This document shows positions 26,801-35,240 of a stretch of DNA of 64,000 bases, in pieces; the first letter of the stretch is position 1; each line of letters begins with the position of its first letter. The stretch covers positions 1 to 64,000 of the forward strand of contig JACKCR010000010.1 in the NCBI GenBank assembly GCA_020633975.1. The letters are read 5' to 3'. The notes under the pieces were generated by a model. That model ran no database searches. It was not told the DNA's origin and saw only the letters and a list, made by a program, of their open reading frames with translations. The stretch is from Candidatus Eiseniibacteriota bacterium. Lineage in GTDB: Bacteria > Eisenbacteria > RBG-16-71-46 > CAIMUX01. The translations under genes were made by a program, and so were the position numbers.

Positions 26801-27225
26801 ATCAAGGAACCACTCGCGCCGGGCTCCTCCTCTGCACGGCAGAACTCGCGACCCGCGAAGGTGACTCGCGGGCCGCGGTCTGGTTCTTCGGCGCTGCCGA
26901 CGCTCGCCTCGCCGAAATCGATCTCGAACTCACCGACCTGGACCCCTGGTGGTACGAGCACGACCTGCGGTACGCGGAAGCCAGGATGTCACTCGGCGCT
27001 GGAGATGGCGCCGTCGTCGACGTCAGCGTAGACCCCGAAGTCGGCGCAGATACCCATGTCAACGCAGACGCTGAACTAGGAGTAGACCCCGAAGTCGGCG
27101 CAGACAACGAAGCCGACGTCCTCTACGAGGCCGGTCGCGATAGTCGGCCAGAAGAGACCGTCCGTCAGATCCTCACCTGGCTCAACTCCCCAGAGTCGCC
27201 GTTCCCCCCCACGACTCTACGGTGA
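23818..27225 (+). CDS. Ser/Thr kinase fused to NB-ARC-type ATPase and TPR repeats
   Basis: 1135 residues from the ATG at 23818 (a GTG two codons earlier is possible); upstream frames overlap the sigma gene. A kinase domain at about residues 108-385 has the glycine loop GRGGMGVVYRARD, AIKL lysine, HLDLKPAN (Leu replaces Arg of HRD) and DFGLA. An AfsR/LuxR-like STAND ATPase follows, with Walker A GIGGIGKSRLA near 424 and Walker B LLVLDNCEQ near 503. From about 760 to 1030 there are TPR-like helical repeats. The tail is acidic and contains a 54-bp duplication. Such proteins integrate signals by ATP-dependent assembly and phosphorylate targets, probably including the adjacent sigma factor. The 3' end overlaps the convergent protease gene by 44 bp. 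Confidence 0.88.
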   Translation: MSPENETPGPSPEHSTPDPETPGSSPERADLELLRLAEQLADDVDLETGAPSIETQRPELADDIAALRSLDSVFRKLRANEVAWNSVTILPSGPIAAAPRFHPHPIDATGRYTIDAEAGRGGMGVVYRARDLALDRTVAIKLVPPRLSSSTRHLSRLTQEARLLASLNHPNVATIHGLETTNDGERFLVLEWVEGETLAARLARGPLSRTEAIELGVQLADALTAAHEGRVVHLDLKPANLMITPQGRLKVLDFGLARRDTPSPERGDRGADTDKSSESSLGGTWGYVSPERLLEPGDHRADIFAFGCVLFECLTGRPAFAGSTVAEIQNRLLNGAPDWALLPSDARVDLQELIERCVEKRPDRRPESMASILRVLDGLRSETRRRLPSRSDPARNQLPRPRTPFIGRDEAVASCLGRLERPGLLTIVGIGGIGKSRLALAVATRWLEREQGPVYFADLTPLPNEPAELEAGIAALLGVRDRPNQTTLDGIAEALVESGTLLVLDNCEQASAALIGVITRVRETLPDLRVLVTSRIPFSGSDDEVLRLDPLSVPTDADLDDPERLRNNDAVRLFLHHIHRIRPALEILDSGLTSIGVISRRVGGLPLALELAAARTRVLGLHEIEERLDEQLNFLREGGPASGPRRTLGVTIEWSADQLSARERRLFQALSVFTPSCDLEGLSAVSPDPLDEFQILDVVAGLSQKSLLQVESVPGGASRYRLLEPIRQFASKELSETGEDEDVRRRHANHFLALAERAEVALYGASQAEWLERLERDRDNLALALSYWAEQGDGRLRAARMVAALYRFWTVRGHIQEGLKWTQRILSLPEDASLLLRARVTFAHAFLLFYAYGTNRDTLAARFEDALALFRNAGDRQGMARCLSALGIEFNSLGDHERGMHALTEAREHYAAVGDFRGLATVANNMGLSHWLRHDVAQATPLIEESYRLHAQSGDRQARANAALNLAFLIIRAVDLERGRVLVEECADILRNLEDQGTTRAGLLLCTAELATREGDSRAAVWFFGAADARLAEIDLELTDLDPWWYEHDLRYAEARMSLGAGDGAVVDVSVDPEVGADTHVNADAELGVDPEVGADNEADVLYEAGRDSRPEETVRQILTWLNSPESPFPPTTLR
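27028..27104 (+). repeat. 54-bp spaced duplication in the kinase-NB-ARC tail
   Basis: A 23-bp stretch starting GTAGACCCCGAAG occurs identically at 27028 and 27082, 54 bp (18 codons) apart, encoding VDPEVGAD twice. The intervening sequence (THVNADAELG) is also Asp/Glu/Asn-rich. It looks like a recent in-frame duplication in a disordered acidic tail. Confidence 0.7.
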
Positions 27226-29044
27226 GAGCTTTGGTCAGGGAGACGAGTTCCGGATAGATCCCTCCCGGCATGAAGAGCAGTCTCCCGCCGGACGTTGCCG
27301 CGGACTGCGCGGCGGCGACGGTGTAGTAGGGACCGTTCGGAGTGTTCCCAACGTTCCCATAGTCTCGGGCGACCCACGTCGTGTTCGGGGTGAAGTCGAC
27401 GAGCCGTACCGCGCCATACCCGTAGACGTTGTCCGGCCCGGGAACGCCCCAGTCCCTCCAAATCGTCACTGCCTGGGCGAGGATCAGCCAGCGCGTCGCG
27501 TTGCCGAACCACAGCGTCTTGTCGGACCAGAACGCGGTGATCGCGCCGGCAACGTTCGGTGTTGCGCAGCTCGTCCCCCCGAAACCGGACGAGTAGGTGA
27601 ACCCCTTCGTGTCGGTGGGTCCGGTGAGATCCGGAAGGAGCATCCCGCTGTTGCTCGGCCCCTGTCCGCTGTAGTTCGCGATCGGCGTCGATCCGTTGGC
27701 CGAATCGTACGCAGACCAGGTCACGGCGCCGATGCTGAGCACGTTCACGCCGGTCGCGTTACTCGGGCAGGTCGTCGAACCCGCGGCCACGCTGTACTCG
27801 TACCCATAGCTGTTGTTGTCGCCGAAGACCTCGAACTCCGTCGCTCCTCCCGACACCCTCCGGACCTGGAGGAGGACGGTCGCGTCTGTCGCGTTCGTGT
27901 TCATCCACGAGATCGACTCGAACGTGTTCCCGCCACTCGTGCTGCTCGCGAGGACGGTGTTTCCGCTGCTATCGAGTAGGTACAGGTCGTAGTCGAAGGT
28001 GCCACCGGAAGTGTTCCACGCGAGGTTGAATCCGGCCGTCGTTCCCGCGACGACATTGAGAGAAAGCGACTCGTCTCCGGTCGACCAGTCGTGTCGATTG
28101 ACGTCGCCGTTCCCCGAATTGAACGTGCCCTGCCAATGGTCGAGCGCACGGTTCCCTGCCGATGTGCAGAAGTTGATCCCGGCGTTGGACGCTTGATTCG
28201 CACCAGCACAAACGGCTCCCGAATCGTCCGCCCAACCGAGGTTGTACCACGACATCGAGTGACTGATGACGTCGCATCCGTTCGCAATGGCGTCCGTCAC
28301 CGCAGCGCCGATGTCCGCCGCGGAGTCCACCTTGTAGAGCCGCCAGGTCGCACCCGGGCAATGGTCGTAGGCCGCCTCGAGACAGCCGGTGCCGTGGGTC
28401 GTTCCAGTCTCGAACGAACCCGTGGCCAGGTTGATCTGGGTGGTGCGCGAAGTCGGCGGCGCGTCGCCGTTGTTCCGCGCCGCAGTGAGCCCGGTCCAGT
28501 CCTGGTCGATCACCGCAATCACGACGCCGTTGCCGTTCGCGCCGCCCGTCCGGTATCCGACCGAGTTCGTCACGTCGTCGTTCGGTCCCTCTCCCGCGAC
28601 CGCGTCGAGCGTGGGCACCGCCGCCTTCTCCAGAGTCCAACCGGCCGGCAGCGCAGTCGCGATTGCGATCAGCTCGCGGGGATTCGCCCACGCGTCGATC
28701 CGGTTCGAGTAGGAACGGTCGACGACCAGATCGAATCCACGAGTAAGAGAGGCCGTATCGACCGCGAGACTGGCGTCAGAACCGTCCGGCCCCACGATCT
28801 CGACGTGAACCCGTCCATCCACGACGACGAGCCCACTCGGCGGGAGGAGAGCGGAAAGGTCACTCGCAGCGTTTGGTTCGCCCGCGGCGGGCGCGTCCGA
28901 CTCGACGAGCCTCTGCGCGTTCCACAACACCGACTGCATCGGCAGCGACTTCATCTCGCGGAGAGCTTCCGGCGACGGATCCTGCGCGAGGACCGGGCCG
29001 GCAGCCAGGCCCGCGAGCAGAGGGAGACAGAAGAGACACCGCAT
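27182..29044 (-). CDS. Secreted subtilisin-like (S8) serine protease
   Basis: 620 residues from the ATG at 29044 (AAGGAGAGG upstream; an adjacent GTG at 29047 is in frame). Signal peptide MRCLFCLPLLAGLAAGPVLA. The S8 triad is recognisable: Asp in VIAVIDQDW (near 180), His in GTTHGTGCLEAAYDHCPGA (near 216) and Ser in GGTSCATPNVAGA (near 489). The HGT..-E-..PGA form of the His motif is common in large secreted S8 proteins of Planctomycetes-like bacteria. The chain stops about 60 residues later, inside what looks like the beginning of a repeat (GGRLLFMPGGIYPELVSLTKALTVES), and lacks the FlgD-like end of its neighbours. A truncation at the junction with the convergent kinase gene is possible. Confidence 0.85.
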   Translation of the reverse strand: MRCLFCLPLLAGLAAGPVLAQDPSPEALREMKSLPMQSVLWNAQRLVESDAPAAGEPNAASDLSALLPPSGLVVVDGRVHVEIVGPDGSDASLAVDTASLTRGFDLVVDRSYSNRIDAWANPRELIAIATALPAGWTLEKAAVPTLDAVAGEGPNDDVTNSVGYRTGGANGNGVVIAVIDQDWTGLTAARNNGDAPPTSRTTQINLATGSFETGTTHGTGCLEAAYDHCPGATWRLYKVDSAADIGAAVTDAIANGCDVISHSMSWYNLGWADDSGAVCAGANQASNAGINFCTSAGNRALDHWQGTFNSGNGDVNRHDWSTGDESLSLNVVAGTTAGFNLAWNTSGGTFDYDLYLLDSSGNTVLASSTSGGNTFESISWMNTNATDATVLLQVRRVSGGATEFEVFGDNNSYGYEYSVAAGSTTCPSNATGVNVLSIGAVTWSAYDSANGSTPIANYSGQGPSNSGMLLPDLTGPTDTKGFTYSSGFGGTSCATPNVAGAITAFWSDKTLWFGNATRWLILAQAVTIWRDWGVPGPDNVYGYGAVRLVDFTPNTTWVARDYGNVGNTPNGPYYTVAAAQSAATSGGRLLFMPGGIYPELVSLTKALTVESWGGTATLGS

Positions 29045-29060
29045 CACGAACCGCCTCTCC

Positions 29061-30422
29061 TTACTGAAGGTTCACGAGGACGAGCACGAGCCCGGTTCCC
29101 TCGTCCAACGCACCCATCGACTTCCCGATCACCGCTCCCTGACTCCGCACTCCATCCGTCGCCTTCATCGCGTGACCTGCAGTGGACGCCGTCGTGAGGA
29201 GGTCGCCAGGTTCGATCGCGCCGTTCTCGGCCGAGCACTTGACCCAGACACGTCCCGACATCGCGAGCGGCGTCTCCCCTTCGAGCGCGCCGACCTGGCT
29301 CAGGTGGATTCCTGCCGACACTCCGCCCGCGCCCGACACCACGCCCGCGACCTTCCGGTCGTAGGCGTTCGTCGATGTGGCGAGTTGCCCGGGGATCCTC
29401 GCGTCGATGACGACGACCGTTCCCGGCTCGGTGGCGGCCTCGTCGCTCGTCGCGAAGCCTTCGACGAGGTCGGCGCCACCGAGGATCTGGAGCGTCTTCA
29501 CCTGCGCGAGACCGTCGGCATAGAGTGCGGGGCCGCCTCCCGTGTTCGTGAAGAGGCCGCCGTAGCCCACCGGCCCGTTCGCAACTCCGACGACACCGCT
29601 TCCGTAGGTCGACTCGGCGAAGACTCCGACGCAGCTGCTCGTGAAGCTGCTCCCTGACCCCTTCGCCCAGACCGCCGCATCCATCGTTCCCGAAACTCCA
29701 TCGGCGGAGGCCTCGACCTTCGCTCCCGTCGAGCTGGCGGACACGATGTGGAGCTGCGCTTCGGGGCTCAGCGTGCGAAGGCCTAGACGCCCGTCGAGGA
29801 AGTGCTTGTCGCTGTCCGCATCGTAGATCCCGATGCCGCCGGGCGCGAAGTTCCGGATCCAGCACGTGCCGTAGCTCGCGTTGTTGTTCGACACCACGAA
29901 CGGATTCACCGCGTTCGTTCCCGTGTCGACGACGAGCTGTCGTCCACCGTGGGCCGCAGTTCCGATGCCGACGTGGCCCAAGTACTCGATGCCGTACGCA
30001 CCTGGAGTCCACGGATTCCCTCCCCCACCCGGTCCACTCGTCGCGTACACGGCGTAGGGGCCTGCGTTGATCGGCTGACGTGGAGACAGTGTCGTCCAGC
30101 CCGGATCACCGTCGCAGAGCACGGAAATCTCCATCCAACGCTTGTCGCCGTTGAAGGCGCCGCCCCCGAAGTCGATCTCGGCGCTGAAGGTGCCGTCGAC
30201 CAGGGTGACCGGAACTTCGACGAGGCCGCCGATCTGCGAGCCCGCTGCATCGTCGTCCCAGAGCGTGAAGCGGAGGGAACATGCGCCGTCGGCGGGCACG
30301 CCTTGGTTGTCGAGACGCCCCTGATAGGTGAACCCAGTACCCACCGGCGCTGCCTTCACGAGCGTTGCGGCGCAGATGGCCAGCCATCCGCATACGAGAA
30401 GTGACGAGATTCTGATTCGCAT
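29061..30422 (-). CDS. Secreted 'FTYQGRL' surface protein, tail-fibre-like
   Basis: 453 residues, ATG start, signal peptide ending near VKAAP. It opens with GFTYQGRLDNQG and a jelly-roll-like first domain (LRFTLWDDDAAGSQIGG, TFSAEIDFG, RWMEISVLC), a pattern common in secreted proteins of Planctomycetes and related groups. A Gly-rich hinge (GPGGGGNPW) leads to repeats such as GIEYLGHVGIGTAAHGGRQLVV and GVFAESTYGSGVVGVANG, typical of fibre proteins. The C-terminal part (VVVIDARIPGQLATS.., RKVAGVVSGAGG) resembles the C-terminal collar of phage-tail-like or chaperone domains. No FlgD-like end. It lies 16 bp from the S8 protease start, so the two may be co-transcribed. Confidence 0.6.
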   Translation of the reverse strand: MRIRISSLLVCGWLAICAATLVKAAPVGTGFTYQGRLDNQGVPADGACSLRFTLWDDDAAGSQIGGLVEVPVTLVDGTFSAEIDFGGGAFNGDKRWMEISVLCDGDPGWTTLSPRQPINAGPYAVYATSGPGGGGNPWTPGAYGIEYLGHVGIGTAAHGGRQLVVDTGTNAVNPFVVSNNNASYGTCWIRNFAPGGIGIYDADSDKHFLDGRLGLRTLSPEAQLHIVSASSTGAKVEASADGVSGTMDAAVWAKGSGSSFTSSCVGVFAESTYGSGVVGVANGPVGYGGLFTNTGGGPALYADGLAQVKTLQILGGADLVEGFATSDEAATEPGTVVVIDARIPGQLATSTNAYDRKVAGVVSGAGGVSAGIHLSQVGALEGETPLAMSGRVWVKCSAENGAIEPGDLLTTASTAGHAMKATDGVRSQGAVIGKSMGALDEGTGLVLVLVNLQ

Positions 30423-30527
30423 GGAGCATGACCTCTTTGCAGAATGAACCTGAGTGACGGACGCACGTGGCGTCGGACAGACACGGAAACAGGAACGGAT
30501 GGCGAACGGCGCAACGCGCCCCGGGCG

Positions 30528-31130
30528 CTACCTGGCGACCACGAGCTTTCTCGTACGTGCCCGCGCTTCCCGATCGCTGGTCAGACGCAGGAAGTAGACT
30601 CCAGCGGGGAGCTCTGCCGGAACGCCGACACCGAGGAGCGGGACCGCATGAACGCCCGCGCCGAGGTCGCCGTCGAGAAGGGTCCGGATCAGCGCGCCGT
30701 CCGGACCGAAGAGGTCGAGCCGTGCATGCGCCGATCGCGGAAGAGTCAGGTGAACCGCACCTTCCGCCCGCATCGGATTGGGGACGGGAACGCTCAGCGC
30801 GAACGAGAGAGCAGCCTCGGGAATGGGGCCGCCGTCGTTCTCGAATCCGGAGGTCCCGGGCGTCACCGGCACCCAGAACCCGCCAAGCATCTGGTAGTCG
30901 CCCGCCGCCGCCTGAACGCCGGACAGTGCCCCGGCCGTACCGGATACCTTGTAGTCCCCGCCCACACTGATTCCGCCGCCAGCACTCGCGACGCTCCAGT
31001 CGAGCTCGTACACCCCGCCGGCTTGGGCACGCGCCATCGAGGGCACGGCGAAGCAGAGCGCCATGATGGCGATGCGCCAGAGGTGGTTGGGCATGTTTCG
31101 CGGCCGCTTCGAGGTTCGCGCAGGCATCAT
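30528..31130 (-). CDS. Small secreted protein with FlgD-like C-terminus
   Basis: 200 residues from the ATG at 31130 (an adjacent ATG at 31127), with GGAG about 10 nt upstream; the open frame to 31337 runs into a terminator-like hairpin and is not used. A signal peptide (WRIAIMALCFAVPSMARA) is followed by a short beta-domain of about 60 residues (YELDWSVASAGGGISVGGDYK...) that resembles the beta-strand 'GGYQMLGGFW' modules of exported proteins. A FlgD-like domain follows (VPVPNPMRAEG, LDLFGPDGALIRTL, AGVYFLRLT), ending in TRKLVVAR. Probably a surface or secreted accessory protein. Confidence 0.68.
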   Translation of the reverse strand: MMPARTSKRPRNMPNHLWRIAIMALCFAVPSMARAQAGGVYELDWSVASAGGGISVGGDYKVSGTAGALSGVQAAAGDYQMLGGFWVPVTPGTSGFENDGGPIPEAALSFALSVPVPNPMRAEGAVHLTLPRSAHARLDLFGPDGALIRTLLDGDLGAGVHAVPLLGVGVPAELPAGVYFLRLTSDREARARTRKLVVAR

Positions 31131-31252
31131 GGTTGGGAGGCTCCTTCGACGGCGGACCGGACACGGACTCGCCGTTCGAAAGGGGCAAACGCAGACGCGG
31201 AGGAAACCGTACGGACTTTCTTCGAGTCGTTTCGCGAATCCCTCGAAACACA

Positions 31253-31290
31253 AACCCGCCCTCGCCCCTTCAAGGGAGCGCGGGCGGGTT
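31253..31290 (-). terminator. Terminator after the CotH/lamin-tail gene
   Basis: AACCCGCCC and GGGCGGGTT make a 9-bp perfect outer stem enclosing an inner CCCTT/AAGGG hairpin. On the minus strand the stem is followed by TTTGTGTTT, giving a plausible intrinsic terminator 108 bp after the stop of the gene ending at 31398. Confidence 0.65.
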
Positions 31291-31397
31291 GCGTCGGACC
31301 GCAAACAGTCGAAGGGGACGCCTGCCAGCGTCCCCAATCCGACAACGCCGACCCCATACCTCGGCCGCCGGCACCCACCGACAGGCCGAGCGTCGTC

Positions 31398-34340
31398 TCA
31401 TCGGATCGTGAGGAGCCGCTCCGTGTGGACTTCGTTGCCTGCCTGAAGACGGCAGAGGTAGACGCCCGACGCCAAGTTGTCCGGAACGAACTCGAGGTGG
31501 TGGACCCCGCCGGGCATCTGCTCGTCGAGCAGCGTCCTGAGAAGCCGACCTTGGAGGTCGAACACCTGAAGCCGCACCGATGTCTGCTGGGCCAGGCTGA
31601 ACCCGATCACGGTGCCGCTCCGGAACGGATTGGGCGTGATCGGACCGATGCTGGTACGGAGAACGACCGGAGCGTCTCCAACGTCGCTCGCGTCGGAATT
31701 CTCTGCACCGGGGGTCGGCGCCGCGGTGTCGACGAACGGACCGGTTCCGTTCGGGATCCGCGCCATGGAGTGGTCGGTTGTTTGCGCACCGAAGCTCGTG
31801 CTGTCGACCACGCTGAAGTCCGGATTCGAGAAGACGACGTCCTCACCTCCCGCAGAGAGCTTGAACGATGCGTGGAGTCCCTCCTGCGTCGCATCGTCGT
31901 CTGCCCAGATGATGAGGTAGCCACCGGCGTCAATCGTCGCGTCGCCAGGGAACTCCCACTTCGCCGGATCGAGCGGATCGTCCGAGAGGTAGTTCCCGCC
32001 GAGTGCGATCGATTCCGAGGTCGGGTTGAAGAGTTCGATCCAGTCGTCCGCCTCGCCGGCGGGATCGAAGATCATGGTGTTGTCCGCCATGAACTCATTG
32101 ATCACGACTTCTCCCACCGCGAGCGGGTTTCCGTTGCGCGATGCGAAGGTCGGTCGGCCTTGGAAGAAGTCGCCGGTACCGTTCGGGATCCTGGCCATGG
32201 TGAGGTTGGTCGTCTGTTCGCCGAACGTCACCGCGTCGAGCACGTTGCCTCCCGTGTCCGAGAAGACGACATCCTCTCCCCCGGCCGAGAGTTTGAACGA
32301 TGCGTGGAGCCCTTCCTGACCCACGTCGTCGTCGGCCCAGACGATCAGGTAGCTGAGCGCCGGGATCACCGTGCTGTCTGGGAACGCCCACTTCATCGGG
32401 TCGCCCGGATCGTCCGACAAGAACATGCCGGAGAGATCCACGTCCGTCCCGGTGTTGTTGTACATCTCGATCCAGTCCTCGGCTTCGCCGGCTGGATCGA
32501 GGATCTGGTCGTTGTCGGCCGCGAACTCGTTGATGACTACATCCCCGGTGCCGACTCCGTTCTGAGCATTGAAGGTAGGAAGCCCCTGGACGAACGGACC
32601 CGTTCCGTTCGGGATCCGCGCCATCGTGAGGTTGGTCGTCTGCGCCCCGAAGGTCACCGAGTCGACGACTGCTCCCTGCGGATCCGAGAACATGATCGCT
32701 TCTCCGCCCGCACCGAGCTTGAACGCCGCGTGAAGCCCTTCCTGACCCGCATCGTCGTCGGCCCAGACGATGAGGTAGCCGTGGGGATCGATGGTCGTTC
32801 CAGCGGGGAACTGCCACTTCGTCGGATCGAGGTAGTCGTCCGTCAGGTAGGCGCCATCGAGATACGTGACCTCATCCGTGTTGTTGAAGAGTTCGATCCA
32901 GTCCTCCGCCTCGCCCGCGGGATCCAGGATCTCGGTGTTGTCCGCCGCGAACTCGTTGATGACGACCGCCCCCGGATCGATCGTGACCGGACAGGAGATC
33001 CCAAGCGTCGTGAGCTGGCTCTCGATGTCCGCCTCGCGTGCCGCGATGAAGCTCTTGAGACCGGGCTTGCGGTGTCCACCGAGCGTGAGATCGAAGTCCA
33101 GGTTGTCCTCGAAGTCCTGGTCCGTATACATCTTCCGCGGATCCGCGTAGACGTAGGGACGAACGAGGTCCGCGAGCGTATCGATCTTCGGGTTGAGGAG
33201 ATCGGACGAGAAGTGCAGGGTAAAGAGCCGGCAGAGCTCATGCAGGTACTCGTCACTCAGCACCGGGTCCGCGAATATCTTGGACGCGAGCGGCCGATTC
33301 GACGTGCTCGAGACATAGGTGAGGTTCAGTGTCTCGTAGTTCTGAGCCGCGCCCCAGTAGGATCCGTAGCTCATCCCGGTGTCCCAGAGGATCCACTCCA
33401 TCTTCCCCGTCACTTCGTCGAAGTAGACGTAGAAGTTCCGTCCGCTCCCGACGTAGGAGTCGAGGCTCGAGAGGATGATGTCGCTCGCGAACACGCGATA
33501 GACCGAGCTCATGTCTACCACGGGCGGAAGCGCCGTCGCGACGTCGGCCGAGTTGTTGAGCGAGTCGATCACGGCGACCAGGTCCGTCCACGGATCGAGC
33601 GAATCGTCCGTCTTCAGCTCGTAGCGGGCGTAGTAGGCGGCGGGATCGCTCCCGTACCACTTGAAGTCGGAGATCGGCCCACCGAAGAACCCATCGACCG
33701 CCTTGTAGAGGTTGCCACCGTTGTTCCCGAAGCGTGAGGTGAGCAGCGTCTTGTCGACATGTTCGACCAGGCTATAGAAGCCCCAGAGTTCGCCGTTCAG
33801 GTAGAGTTCGGCGAAGTTCGCGCGCGGCCCGGGGATCCCGGCGTCTCGCGCATAGTCCAGGTAGAGCTTCTCCCGGAGGAACGTCGGATCCTCGAAGCAG
33901 TTGTTGAGATGGAGCCCATCCACTCCGTCGATCTCCTGACCGCCGATGAACTCGTCGAGTTTGATGCGGAACGGCTTCTTGTCGTTCGGATGGGTGTAGG
34001 AAGAGTTCCCTTTGAGACGGACTCCGACGCTGTCGAACACCGTGCCATCGAAGGTGACGGTCGCGGCCATGTACTGCTCGAGGCCGTCATCGTAGTAGGT
34101 GGTTAGAGAGTCCCACCACGCCGTCTGCGGGAAGTCGATCTCGATCGTGTAGACCTGTGCGCCGGAGAAGAGAGCATCTCCGGGGGCGGCGAATGCCACC
34201 TGCGACGAGGATGCCGACAGGAGCACCAACGCGAAGGCGACCAGTACCGCGAAGAGCGGGAAACGCTTGGCGAGCGATGAGAGTGTGGAGAGTTCGGAAC
34301 GCACCGAGACCCCAGTGAGTGCGGACGAGAGCTTCTTCAT
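31398..34340 (-). CDS. Secreted CotH-kinase-type protein with three lamin-tail domains
   Basis: 980 residues, ATG with GGGGGA upstream; long signal peptide ending near VAFAAP. A CotH domain covers about residues 55-440 (VGVRLKGNSSYTHPNDKKPFRIKLDEF, LREKLYLDYARDAGIPGPRANFAELYLNGELWGFYSLVEHVD and the WILWDTGMSYG catalytic region). CotH proteins are atypical protein kinases. Three lamin-tail domains follow near residues 460, 600 and 745, each opening with VVINEF-AADN or MADN and containing DWIE-(L/M)-(F/Y)N. A FlgD-like domain (ITPNPFRSGTVIGF, VFDLQGRLLRTL, SGVYLCRLQ) ends in ERLLTIR. The repeats are diverged, so not recent. Likely displayed at the cell surface. Confidence 0.88.
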   Translation of the reverse strand: MKKLSSALTGVSVRSELSTLSSLAKRFPLFAVLVAFALVLLSASSSQVAFAAPGDALFSGAQVYTIEIDFPQTAWWDSLTTYYDDGLEQYMAATVTFDGTVFDSVGVRLKGNSSYTHPNDKKPFRIKLDEFIGGQEIDGVDGLHLNNCFEDPTFLREKLYLDYARDAGIPGPRANFAELYLNGELWGFYSLVEHVDKTLLTSRFGNNGGNLYKAVDGFFGGPISDFKWYGSDPAAYYARYELKTDDSLDPWTDLVAVIDSLNNSADVATALPPVVDMSSVYRVFASDIILSSLDSYVGSGRNFYVYFDEVTGKMEWILWDTGMSYGSYWGAAQNYETLNLTYVSSTSNRPLASKIFADPVLSDEYLHELCRLFTLHFSSDLLNPKIDTLADLVRPYVYADPRKMYTDQDFEDNLDFDLTLGGHRKPGLKSFIAAREADIESQLTTLGISCPVTIDPGAVVINEFAADNTEILDPAGEAEDWIELFNNTDEVTYLDGAYLTDDYLDPTKWQFPAGTTIDPHGYLIVWADDDAGQEGLHAAFKLGAGGEAIMFSDPQGAVVDSVTFGAQTTNLTMARIPNGTGPFVQGLPTFNAQNGVGTGDVVINEFAADNDQILDPAGEAEDWIEMYNNTGTDVDLSGMFLSDDPGDPMKWAFPDSTVIPALSYLIVWADDDVGQEGLHASFKLSAGGEDVVFSDTGGNVLDAVTFGEQTTNLTMARIPNGTGDFFQGRPTFASRNGNPLAVGEVVINEFMADNTMIFDPAGEADDWIELFNPTSESIALGGNYLSDDPLDPAKWEFPGDATIDAGGYLIIWADDDATQEGLHASFKLSAGGEDVVFSNPDFSVVDSTSFGAQTTDHSMARIPNGTGPFVDTAAPTPGAENSDASDVGDAPVVLRTSIGPITPNPFRSGTVIGFSLAQQTSVRLQVFDLQGRLLRTLLDEQMPGGVHHLEFVPDNLASGVYLCRLQAGNEVHTERLLTIR

Positions 34341-34421
34341 GATGTCCCCCAGCGGGAGAGTTCGTCTCGACTCGCCCTTGCGTAGCCGACGAGCGCTCTC
34401 CCGCAGCCTGTGAGCGGGTTG

Positions 34422-35123
34422 CTACCGGTAGGTGGCCTTGATCGATCCCCAGGTGGTCGGCATCACCGGTGTCGGCTCCGTCGGCTCCCAGTTGATGTAG
34501 TCGAAGCGAACGTTGCCCGTGAAGTCCCCTTCGGAGACGCCGCCAAAGGTCAGCTGCACGTCCTGTCCGGCATAGGTGGTGAGGTCGACGACGACGGGGC
34601 CGACCCACTCCGGATAGGTGTCGTTCTCCGTCGTCATCGGCATCGTCCAGAGTTCGACTCCGTCCACCGCGACGTAGACGTGGTCGTCGTCGAGCGGAGC
34701 GTCGTCGCCGTCGGGACGATAGGACGCGTAGTAGAACGAGATCGCGGCGAACTCCGGCGCGATGTGGAGCGTCTGGCTCACGGACGAAGTGACGGCGAAC
34801 GGTGCGCCGAAGTCGTCGTAGCAGTAACCGCCGGCCCAGTAGTCGAAGAAGCCGTGCCAACCGGAGAGGTACCAGGCTCCGGCCCAGTCTCCGATCCACT
34901 CACAGGTTGGGCTGTTGCTGTTTTCGGTCCAAGCGGAAGCAGGCGGGGGGCCTTGTTCGAAGCTTCCGTCGTTGATCAGATTCTCCACGCTACGAGTCGC
35001 GTTCGCGTCGTACGTGGCGGAGGAGGTCCAGGTGCCTGCTCGATCGAGCGAAGCGGCGAACACAGTACCGGCCATGAGGGCGAGGACCGTGGATGCCGTC
35101 AGAGTGGTAGCCATGAGTTTCAT
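34422..35123 (-). CDS. Secreted protein of unknown function, lectin/CBM-like
   Basis: 233 residues from the ATG at 35123 (GGAGGAA 9 nt upstream; the frame to 35216 is not used). Signal peptide KLMATTLTASTVLALMAGTVFA. The mature chain contains NLINDGSFEQG near its start, the opening of many jelly-roll carbohydrate-binding domains. Strands such as SVSQTLHIAPEFAAISFYYASYRPDGDDA, a DDHVYVAVDGVELW turn and VVVDLTTYAGQDVQLTFGG complete a sandwich of about 180 residues. No FlgD-like domain; it ends SIKATYR. Function unknown; probably binds a glycan or protein outside the cell. Confidence 0.62.
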   Translation of the reverse strand: MKLMATTLTASTVLALMAGTVFAASLDRAGTWTSSATYDANATRSVENLINDGSFEQGPPPASAWTENSNSPTCEWIGDWAGAWYLSGWHGFFDYWAGGYCYDDFGAPFAVTSSVSQTLHIAPEFAAISFYYASYRPDGDDAPLDDDHVYVAVDGVELWTMPMTTENDTYPEWVGPVVVDLTTYAGQDVQLTFGGVSEGDFTGNVRFDYINWEPTEPTPVMPTTWGSIKATYR

Positions 35124-35204
35124 CGATGTCGTTCCTCCACAGGTCGTTGTGGTCATCCGTGTCGTTCGGTGTCGGGCCCGGGGCCCGGCCGTCTGAGATT
35201 GGCA

Positions 35205-35227
35205 GCAGGGCACCAACTGGTCCCTGC
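35205..35227 (-). terminator. Hairpin after the arylsulfotransferase-like gene
   Basis: GCAGGG-ACC pairs with GGT-CCCTGC with one bulged base and a 4-nt loop, 14 bp after the stop at 35241. Position and strand fit a terminator of the minus-strand gene; no T-tract. Confidence 0.45.
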
Positions 35228-35240
35228 CGGCGTCTCTCCG

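Noticed and set aside
30444-33737. 1097-codon open frame on the plus strand opposite the CotH and FlgD-domain genes
   Set aside because: No signal peptide, no domain and an Arg/Glu/Val/His-rich composition; it crosses three minus-strand genes and their terminator. It is a codon-bias shadow of high-GC genes.
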